DNA of 5,115 nucleotides, taken from Chloroflexota bacterium. Its GTDB lineage: Bacteria; Chloroflexota; Dehalococcoidia; Lucifugimonadales; Lucifugimonadaceae. The stretch spans positions 1 through 5,115 of the forward strand of contig JACQUF010000074.1 in the NCBI GenBank assembly GCA_016210435.1, given 5' to 3'. Made by a program: the position numbers and the translations under genes. Under the pieces are notes generated by a model. The model saw only the letters and a list, made by a program, of their open reading frames with translations, searched no databases and was not told the origin of the DNA. The number at the start of each line of letters is the position of its first letter. Within the stretch, counting starts at the first letter, position 1. Shown here in pieces: positions 1-5,115 of the stretch.

Positions 1-1249
1 GCGTGACCATGCGTCCATGACCGGAGAGCGTCTCTTCCAGGGCGGCCCTCAACTGGTCCATCTCCTTCTGCCTGCCGACAAATACGCCGGAAGAGACGGA
101 TTCAAGTGAACGGTCTTGATTTGACCCGTCACCTTTGCCATCTCCCGCGCGAGAAGATGGGACGGCCTTCAAGTCCACGGCCTCCATCGCCCGCAACACA
201 TCTCCGGCAGATTCTGGTCTTTGCTTCGGGTCCTTTGCGAGCAACCGCATGATCAGGGTGTCCAGCGGTTTCGGACAGTCGGGCCGGTGCCACGTTGGCG
301 CCACAGGTGGCGTGTTGATGTGCTGCCCGATGATCGCAATATCGTCGTCGCCCAAGAACGGCGGCCTGCCCGTCACCATCTCATACAGCATGCAGCCCAG
401 CGAGTAGAGATCGGCTTGCGGCGTGATCTCCCCGCCCATCGCCTGCTCGGGCTGCATGTACGCCACCGTTCCGACCATCATCCCTTCGCGGGTGAGCCGT
501 GAGCGGTCGGTTGCCACTGCCAGGCCAAAATCTCCGATGCGGGCCGCACCTCGTTCGGTGAGCCAGACGTTCCCTGGCTTGAGGTCTCGATGCACTATCC
601 CCTTCGAGTGTGCGAACACGAGCCCTTCGCACGTATCTGTGGCAATCTGGAGCACGCGTTCCAGCGGCGTTCGATGGTCCGGGGCGTTCTCGATTAGCCC
701 TTCGACATCGCCGCCTGCCATCAACGGAAGGACCATGAAGGGCTGTTGGACGCCCGTCGCCGGGTCGTTCTCCTGTCCCAGATCGAAGATCGGAACGATA
801 TTCGGGTGGTCGCCGAGGCGGCCCATCGCCTGCGCTTCCCGCGTGATCCGCCGGCGAGAGTTGTCGTCCAGCCCCTCGGTCTTGATCAGAGCGAACGCGA
901 CATCGCGGTCGAGCACGGTGTCGTGCGCGAGGTAGACCTTCTTCTTCCCACCCTCGCCGAGGAACTCCTTGACCACGTAGCGGCCCGAGGAAAATGAAGA
1001 TGGGTGGTCTTTTCCTGGAGAGCCGCTGGTTGTCGAGACTGATGGCGGCTCGGCTCGCTCAGAAACCGACGCCCCTCCCTGCGCTTTGTCTGCCATCGAG
1101 AGGAATGCTTTGGCGTCTTCGTTTTCGGGATCGACACCAAGCACAGCAAGCGAGCGATCCCGCACGGTGGCCCAGTCGGCTCGGGCTGCGGCCGCGTCGA
1201 TTTCGTCCAGAAACGTCTCTACCCGTCGCCTGACCCGCTCGCTTGGCAT
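1..1249 (-). CDS. Serine/threonine protein kinase with start of a STAND/AAA_16 ATPase domain (PknK-like), C-terminus outside window
   Basis: Cytoplasmic Hanks-type kinase, expected to transfer ATP phosphate to Ser/Thr of partner proteins. 416 residues are visible with no stop before the window edge. Residues about 15-55 form a TPR-like helix pair (DW, then DPENEDA). The kinase domain spans about 91-355: glycine loop GEGGKKKVY at 98-106, ATP lysine K123, helix-C E138, HRDLKPGN at 220-227 with D222, DFG at 240-242, GT at 260-261, QPE replacing APE at 266-268, D280 of DLYSLG, and R344. All catalytic residues are present, so it should be active. A polar linker (about 360-385) leads to FVGR at 390-393, the usual opening of an AAA_16/STAND ATPase; its Walker A lies beyond the edge. 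ATG 1247-1249 is the only ATG/GTG/TTG start after the in-frame stop at 1307-1309. It keeps the TPR-like part but has no Shine-Dalgarno. No membrane segment is seen in the visible part. The full protein may end in repeats or an HTH, as in PknK/MalT-like proteins. Confidence 0.95.
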   Translation of the reverse strand, partial: MPSERVRRRVETFLDEIDAAAARADWATVRDRSLAVLGVDPENEDAKAFLSMADKAQGGASVSERAEPPSVSTTSGSPGKDHPSSFSSGRYVVKEFLGEGGKKKVYLAHDTVLDRDVAFALIKTEGLDDNSRRRITREAQAMGRLGDHPNIVPIFDLGQENDPATGVQQPFMVLPLMAGGDVEGLIENAPDHRTPLERVLQIATDTCEGLVFAHSKGIVHRDLKPGNVWLTERGAARIGDFGLAVATDRSRLTREGMMVGTVAYMQPEQAMGGEITPQADLYSLGCMLYEMVTGRPPFLGDDDIAIIGQHINTPPVAPTWHRPDCPKPLDTLIMRLLAKDPKQRPESAGDVLRAMEAVDLKAVPSSRAGDGKGDGSNQDRSLESVSSGVFVGRQKEMDQLRAALEETLSGHGRMVT

Positions 1250-1258
1250 GGCGGCCGG

Positions 1259-1264
1259 ATCATA
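1259..1264 (-). promoter_or_regulatory. Likely -10 element (TATGAT) for the kinase gene, leaderless arrangement
   Basis: On the minus strand TATGAT (5 of 6 bases of TATAAT) ends 9 bases before the kinase ATG. Transcription usually starts about 6-8 bases past the -10, which puts the start at or within a few bases of the ATG. No purine-rich ribosome binding site lies in the roughly 25 bases upstream, which fits a leaderless mRNA. No good -35 is visible at 17-18 bases (best TGGCTA, 3 of 6). The placement is inferred; a six-base match alone could be chance. Confidence 0.45.
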
Positions 1265-1486
1265 GCGGAAGGTGATACGCGTAGCCAGACCCCGTGCCGG
1301 AGTCCGTCATCGGGAAGGCCGCTGGGGTGCGAGTTCACGTCGGATACCACGATCTGCGAGAGCCGAAGGGACCGTCCACGCATGTGGCTGTCCAAGCCGT
1401 GACCGATCCGGCAACGGTCTTGAAAACTTCCGGCACGCGTCCGGCTGACCTGGTTGCGCATCGCCCCGGCCCCGCCGCCGGTTGAA

Positions 1487-1511
1487 CGGGCCTGTGGCTA
1501 AACGGAGCCCG
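1487..1511 (-). terminator. Weak hairpin downstream of the hydrolase gene
   Basis: CGGGC (1487-1491) and GCCCG (1507-1511) form a 5-bp stem about 15 bases after the hydrolase stop. An alternative GGCT/AGCC stem (1496-1499 with 1506-1509) competes with it, and a wider GCCTGT/ACAGGC pair spans 1490-1526. No T-run follows on the minus strand, so this is not a convincing intrinsic terminator. GC-rich DNA yields such stems by chance. Confidence 0.18.
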
Positions 1512-1526
1512 CGGCGGTCGACAGGC

Positions 1527-2534
1527 TTACCTGGCGAGAAAGCCTAGGACGGTTTCGCGCACGGACTGGTCGAAGAGGATCGTCAAGACCTGACTGCCGC
1601 CAGGGAGTACGTAAAGCGTCGCGGGGATCCCCGCACCGGCGAGCGAGGCTTCAAGTATTTCGGCCTGATGCAGCGGGTGGACCTCGTCAAGCTCGCCGTG
1701 GACCATCAAGAACGGGGGATCATCTTCGGTGACGTACGTGATTGGGCTCACCGCGGAGAGCCGTTCACTGTGTTCGGGAAGGGGTCCTCCCACGAGTGGC
1801 TCCAGGTACCCGGTTCCGTACATCTCGAGAATGTCTGGTTGAAGCAGGTCGTAGTAGCCAGCGATCGCGACCACCGATTGGACCCTGCTGGACGTGGCTA
1901 GGTATTCGCCGACGTCAAACTCGTCAACGTCACCGGTCGTACCAAGCAGAGCGGCCATCGCTCCGCCCGAAGAAATCCCCATCGCGACAAACCGGTCGGA
2001 ATCCACGCCGAGTTCAGCGGCATGGGCGCGCAGCCAGCGGACGGCAGCCTTGGCATCTTCGACCTGTGCGGGGAATACCGCATCTTGGCTGAGGCGGTAG
2101 CCAACGCTGGCGACCGCATGACCGCGGGCAAAGAGGTTCACAATCTGTGAGGCATCATCCGCCTTGCTGCCACCGCGCCAACCGCCGCCATGGAAGTAGA
2201 CGATCAGTCCGAGGTCCTGGCCCTCTGGCACATAGACGTCCAACTTCTGACGGGGATGGCCGTTTGCTACGTACGGCATATCGCGGTAGACGAGGACGCC
2301 GTCTCGTTGCGTGACCGGCGTCGGCAGATCAGATACCGGTCTGGTCGACGGGGTTTGCACCGTAATGGCAGTGGGATTCAACGTCGGGTTGACGGCGGAC
2401 GCTGCGGGCGGCGCCTGGGTCGCGTGCGATTCAACAGCCGTCGAAGGCTCGACCGGGCTGCCACACGAGGCTATCGCCAAGCCGCTCACCACCATCGCGT
2501 AGCAGGCCAATGTAGCGTTCTTCGACACCTTCAT
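1527..2534 (-). CDS. Secreted alpha/beta-hydrolase lipoprotein (BD-FAE/Aes-like esterase), catalytic His apparently lost
   Basis: 335 residues. Residues 1-24 are a lipoprotein signal: lysines at 2 and 5, a hydrophobic core, and lipobox IASC with C24 as the lipidated residue, so the protein should sit on the outer face of the cytoplasmic membrane. A Pro/Thr/Ala/Ser-rich tether follows (about 26-76). The hydrolase domain begins with LDVYVPEG (98-105), then HGGGW (115-119, oxyanion hole), GISSGG (186-191, nucleophile S188) and HGELD (279-283, acid D283). The family acts on carboxylic esters of small molecules or acylated polysaccharides; the substrate cannot be read here. The expected His after the last strand, in a GGxHG-type motif, is Q315 in PGGSQ (311-315), so activity is doubtful (see finding). 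The C-terminal helix FDQSVRETVLGFLAR looks normal, so the protein is not truncated. The start is supported by AGGAG at 9 bases spacing and by the signal peptide. Gaps of 154 and 277 bases separate it from its co-oriented neighbours, so it may be transcribed alone. Confidence 0.93.
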   Translation of the reverse strand: MKVSKNATLACYAMVVSGLAIASCGSPVEPSTAVESHATQAPPAASAVNPTLNPTAITVQTPSTRPVSDLPTPVTQRDGVLVYRDMPYVANGHPRQKLDVYVPEGQDLGLIVYFHGGGWRGGSKADDASQIVNLFARGHAVASVGYRLSQDAVFPAQVEDAKAAVRWLRAHAAELGVDSDRFVAMGISSGGAMAALLGTTGDVDEFDVGEYLATSSRVQSVVAIAGYYDLLQPDILEMYGTGYLEPLVGGPLPEHSERLSAVSPITYVTEDDPPFLMVHGELDEVHPLHQAEILEASLAGAGIPATLYVLPGGSQVLTILFDQSVRETVLGFLAR

Positions 2535-2543
2535 CCGGCAGAG

Positions 2544-2548
2544 CTCCT
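2544..2548 (-). promoter_or_regulatory. Ribosome binding site (AGGAG) of the hydrolase gene
   Basis: AGGAG on the minus strand, 9 bases before ATG 2532-2534. It fixes the hydrolase start and contrasts with the kinase gene, which has no such site. Confidence 0.7.
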
Positions 2549-2599
2549 GCTGACGAGCCCTTCAAAATCAGAACGAATTCTGGAGGCTGAGACGGAGGA

Positions 2600-2627
2600 G
2601 GGATAGGGCTAGAATTCGCGGTTTCAA
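2600..2627 (-). promoter_or_regulatory. Possible sigma-70-like promoter of the hydrolase gene
   Basis: On the minus strand TTGAAA (2622-2627, 5 of 6 to TTGACA) is followed after 16 bases by TATCCC (2600-2605, 3 of 6 to TATAAT). This would give a leader of roughly 55-60 bases that is unusually CT-rich. The -10 is poor, so this is only the best candidate in the gap; read-through from the upstream regulator gene is also possible. Confidence 0.25.
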
Positions 2628-2658
2628 CGGCAAGGAACCGGTCCGTGGACACGCGATT

Positions 2659-2673
2659 AGGGCAATCCGCCCT
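2659..2673 (-). terminator. Small hairpin after the LuxR-family regulator gene
   Basis: AGGGC and GCCCT form a perfect 5-bp stem with a 5-base loop, beginning 15 bases after the TGA at 2689-2691. No T-run follows, so it would be at most a weak terminator or an mRNA 3'-end stabilising stem. Confidence 0.25.
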
Positions 2674-2688
2674 TGATCCGCGGGGCCG

Positions 2689-5115
2689 TCAATCCGCGAA
2701 CCCGTGCCGGTGGGCGTAACTGACCGCTTCCGCTCTCCGCGAGACCCCGATCTTGCCGTAAATCCGAGCAACGTGGTGGTAGACCGTATTCGGTGTGATG
2801 AGGAGAGAGTCTGAGATCTGCTTGTTGGTATGCCCGCTTGCGATCAACCGCAGCACTTCAGCTTCTCGCCCCGTAAGACCGTGAGGGCGTGACGGTTGAG
2901 CCCATTGGTTGCGAATCTGCTCTTCCATGGCGGCCAAGCGATTGATCAGGGGCTTCATGTTCAGGGCCGCCGCTGTCTGCGCTCCCTTCGTCACGAGGAA
3001 CGCGGCCCTCGGCAGTTCTTTCTTGCGCCCGCTCATGAGCAAGAGAGCGGCGTAGTCATGGCGAGCCCAACATAGCTCAGGGAGGGCGCGCGTCCGCTCA
3101 CAAAACGCGACAGCCTGGCTGAAATGGCGCCGGCTCGCCGCGACATCCCCAGAAGTCGCTGCCAGCAAGCCCAGCAATCGGTCGACAGAGAATCCTGCAT
3201 GACGTTCAAAACTGGCCCGGGCGTGAAGCACCTCGGGGTACAGTTCAGCGGCCATGGTCGGATCATTGCGCGCCACGGCGACAAACCCGAGCACCTGTTG
3301 AGCCGGACGCACGTACCGCAACAGGGGCGCGGGCATTTTCGCGATCAGCTCGCGGGCAAGCTCTTCTGTCCTCTGAAGGAACTCCGAGTCCGCGCCAGCG
3401 CGGGCGATCGGGCCCAGAAGGCCGATGGCCGCCTCCCAGAAGAAGTAACCGCGTTCGACTTCGTACGCACGCTCCAGGATTGCCGACGCCGGGCCTATCC
3501 CGTCATACGTGAACTGCTCCCAGGTCTCGAGAAAGGCGCTTACACGTTCCGGCTGCTCGGCTGACCAGCCCGCCAAGAGGCCCCTCGCCGCCCTCATAGC
3601 TGGCCGATCACCCCGCGCGGCGGCGACCGTCCATGCGTGCCAAGGCGGCAGCAAACCGTAGTAAGGAACCGGAGCGGTCAGCTTGACGTACGTGTCCGCC
3701 AGTTCTCCTGCCCGGTCCAGATCCCCGATCGAGATCATTGCCGGGATAACGTGATACAACGCCGGCCCTGCGAGTTCCCAGTCGGATGTTCCGCTCAATC
3801 TCAGTGAGCCCAGGCACTCCTCGATCGTTGTCTTGTAGTCGCAGTCCGACCAGGCAACCCGCCCGAGGTTGCTTCGCGCCAGAACCTCCAGCCTCAGGTT
3901 TCGCGCGGTCCGGGCGTTATCCAGTGCGTCGCTCAGGGCAGACCGCGCACCCTCGGCGTCCCCCCGTTCTTCCAAGAGGGCCGTGGCGTGACGCATGTAC
4001 AGGTACCCGGCATCTACGGAATCCGGTTCGACGAGCTCGAGCGCCCGGCTCGTGACTTCTAGCAGGCCTCGCACTCCCTCAAGCCGCATGGGAATTCGCG
4101 CGATCTCAACTGCCTTCGCCGTGTCGCCAACATCCAGGAATGTCTTAAAGGTTGCGGTCAGGGTGTCCCACGCGTGCTGCCTGCTTTCCAGGCGAGCGGA
4201 AGCCCACACCCTTGACCGCGTCAGGCCCTCCATGATTCGAGCCAACGCTAGCCGGTGTTCGCGCAACTCGCGCACGTCCCCACGCGCCTCGACGGCACGT
4301 GTTGCGCGCCCTGCCGCCCGGAGCGCAGTCGTGAAGCGAATGTCGGCTTCCTGGAACCCGAGCGATTTCAGGGCCTGTTCGCCTGCGACGATGGAGTAGC
4401 GCATCAGCTTCTCCGGCAGGCGGCTCGCTCCGGCCATTGCGAGGTGATCGGCGATCTGTCCGGCCTGCGTCGGCGACCCCCCGTCATGGAGCTTCTCCAG
4501 AGCCTCGGCTATCAGCGCGTGCAGCCGCGGCCTCCGAGCGTTCGGTATTTCCTCCTCGAGCGCACGCCGCACTAGAGCGTGCGTGAAACGGAAGCTACCC
4601 GGCGAGCCGGGGACATCCTCGACGATCCGCACCGACACGGCCTCATCGATTACCCCCAATAGATGGTCGTCATGTTCGCCGTTCGGAGCTAAAGCATCCC
4701 GAGGTCCGGCCAACGCGACGACCTCGCGGAGAAGGTCGACGTCGAACCTCTGCCCGATTACGGCGGCGACCCCCATCGCTTCGTTGCACTGCGGCGAGAG
4801 CCGGCCCATCCTGCGGCCGATCACTTCACGCACGCTTTCAGGAAGTCTCGGGTCACCTTTGCCCAGAGCCGCCGCATGTCCCTTAGCGAGAAGGCCGTCC
4901 TGGGCCAGAACGTCGACTAGCTCTCGGACGAAGAACGGGTTCCCTTCGGTGTTCTGGTAGACCTTCTTGGTCACGCTGCGCGGCGGGTACTCGCCAGTCG
5001 TCGCAGAAATCACCTCCCCGACTTCGTGCTCCGTGAGACCTTGAAGCAGCACGCGGGAAAACGACTTGTGACGCGAAACGCTTCCGAGCGTATGGAAGAG
5101 GGGATGGTTCCGGCC
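2689..5115 (-). CDS. STAND-type ATPase / LuxR-family transcriptional regulator with TPR-like repeats, N-terminus outside window
   Basis: 808 residues are visible, and the frame stays open to the right edge. The GTG at 5050-5052 is not the start, because the 21 codons before it continue the ATPase domain (RNHPLFHTLG). Residues about 1-70 are the last part of the AAA_16/STAND ATPase (LQGLTEHEVG, then TEGNPFFVREL at 56-66). About 91-210 is the winged-helix-like region that follows in MalT/LAL regulators (LPESVREVIGRRMGRLS at 91-107; FRFTHALVRRALEEEI at 175-190). About 245-720 is a long array of degenerate TPR-like helix pairs, probably a ligand- or protein-binding scaffold. About 746-808 is a LuxR HTH: LTGREAEVLRLIASG, then NKQISDSL, then recognition helix TPNTVYHHVARIYGKIGV. 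The family model is an ATP-dependent switch in which the sensor part controls DNA binding by the HTH. Walker A and B are not in the window. The complete protein could be ATPase-first (LAL type) or carry an N-terminal kinase like its neighbour. The signal and target genes are unknown; the adjacent esterase gene is the nearest candidate target. Confidence 0.93.
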   Translation of the reverse strand, partial: GRNHPLFHTLGSVSRHKSFSRVLLQGLTEHEVGEVISATTGEYPPRSVTKKVYQNTEGNPFFVRELVDVLAQDGLLAKGHAAALGKGDPRLPESVREVIGRRMGRLSPQCNEAMGVAAVIGQRFDVDLLREVVALAGPRDALAPNGEHDDHLLGVIDEAVSVRIVEDVPGSPGSFRFTHALVRRALEEEIPNARRPRLHALIAEALEKLHDGGSPTQAGQIADHLAMAGASRLPEKLMRYSIVAGEQALKSLGFQEADIRFTTALRAAGRATRAVEARGDVRELREHRLALARIMEGLTRSRVWASARLESRQHAWDTLTATFKTFLDVGDTAKAVEIARIPMRLEGVRGLLEVTSRALELVEPDSVDAGYLYMRHATALLEERGDAEGARSALSDALDNARTARNLRLEVLARSNLGRVAWSDCDYKTTIEECLGSLRLSGTSDWELAGPALYHVIPAMISIGDLDRAGELADTYVKLTAPVPYYGLLPPWHAWTVAAARGDRPAMRAARGLLAGWSAEQPERVSAFLETWEQFTYDGIGPASAILERAYEVERGYFFWEAAIGLLGPIARAGADSEFLQRTEELARELIAKMPAPLLRYVRPAQQVLGFVAVARNDPTMAAELYPEVLHARASFERHAGFSVDRLLGLLAATSGDVAASRRHFSQAVAFCERTRALPELCWARHDYAALLLMSGRKKELPRAAFLVTKGAQTAAALNMKPLINRLAAMEEQIRNQWAQPSRPHGLTGREAEVLRLIASGHTNKQISDSLLITPNTVYHHVARIYGKIGVSRRAEAVSYAHRHGFAD

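Noticed and set aside
423..935. Plus-strand 170-residue ORF
   Set aside because: It lies opposite the kinase catalytic core (HRDLKPGN, DFG) and is rich in Ser/Arg/Pro, as antisense frames of GC-rich genes are.
1219..1461. Minus-strand 80-residue ORF starting in the gap and overlapping the kinase start
   Set aside because: No recognisable motif and an Arg/Ser-rich, low-hydrophobic composition. It overlaps the well-supported kinase start out of frame, with no convincing ribosome binding site.
1294..1485. Plus-strand 63-residue GTG-start ORF filling most of the hydrolase-kinase gap
   Set aside because: No family resemblance or ribosome binding site was seen. Its orientation opposes all neighbours, and ORFs of this size are common by chance in GC-rich DNA.
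2190..2606. Plus-strand 138-residue ORF
   Set aside because: Antisense shadow of the hydrolase N-terminal half; Arg-rich and without motifs.
2575..2617. Two GAATTC sites 31 bases apart around a purine-rich (plus strand) tract
   Set aside because: The flanking bases differ and no longer repeat is present. The tract is only a compositional feature of the hydrolase leader.
3124..3564. Plus-strand 146-residue ORF
   Set aside because: Antisense to the TPR-like region of the regulator, which is continuous through this stretch.
5050..5052. GTG as the start of the LuxR-family regulator
   Set aside because: The frame is open to the window edge, and the 21 residues upstream match the expected ATPase-domain sequence, so the real start lies outside.
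1..5115. One kinase-ATPase-LuxR gene split by insertion of the esterase gene
   Set aside because: On the minus strand the LuxR-bearing C-terminal part lies upstream of the kinase N-terminal part, so the order is wrong for an interrupted single gene. No insertion-sequence ends or target duplications were seen.

Overview
The window holds three genes, all on the minus strand. Two of them run off the window ends. In the direction of transcription the order is: a STAND-type ATPase/LuxR-family transcriptional regulator (2689-5115, N-terminus missing), a secreted alpha/beta-hydrolase lipoprotein (1527-2534, complete), and a serine/threonine protein kinase (1-1249, C-terminus missing) that is entering a second STAND-type ATPase domain where the window stops. 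No rRNA, tRNA, CRISPR array, insertion sequence or integrase was seen.

The DNA is GC-rich throughout. The kinase and regulator resemble PknK/MalT-like signalling proteins that join a Hanks kinase, an ATPase of the AAA_16/STAND type, TPR-like repeats and a LuxR HTH. From memory, close look-alikes (kinase glycine loop of the form GEGGKKKVY, a short TPR-like stretch before the kinase) are frequent in Chloroflexota, including Dehalococcoidia/SAR202-type genomes. Actinobacteria are the other obvious possibility. This assignment is an inference from protein style and was not tested.

Layout. 1-1249: kinase with all catalytic motifs intact, followed by a low-complexity linker and the FVGR motif that opens the ATPase domain. 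1250-1526: a 277-base gap with a -10-like TATGAT placed so close to the kinase ATG that a leaderless mRNA is likely, and a weak hairpin behind the hydrolase. 1527-2534: BD-FAE/Aes-like esterase with a lipobox, oxyanion motif, nucleophile and acid, but with Gln where the family has its catalytic His. The local DNA looks like a pair of compensating one-base indels. 2535-2688: a 154-base gap with a good ribosome binding site, a possible promoter and a weak hairpin. 2689-5115: 808 residues of ATPase C-terminal part, winged-helix region, TPR-like helices and a terminal LuxR HTH.

How they might work together (inference): the two large proteins look like cytoplasmic sensors/regulators, one giving out phosphorylation and one DNA binding, and the esterase sits outside the membrane. 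The gaps are too wide to show a tight operon, so any functional link rests on co-orientation and proximity only.
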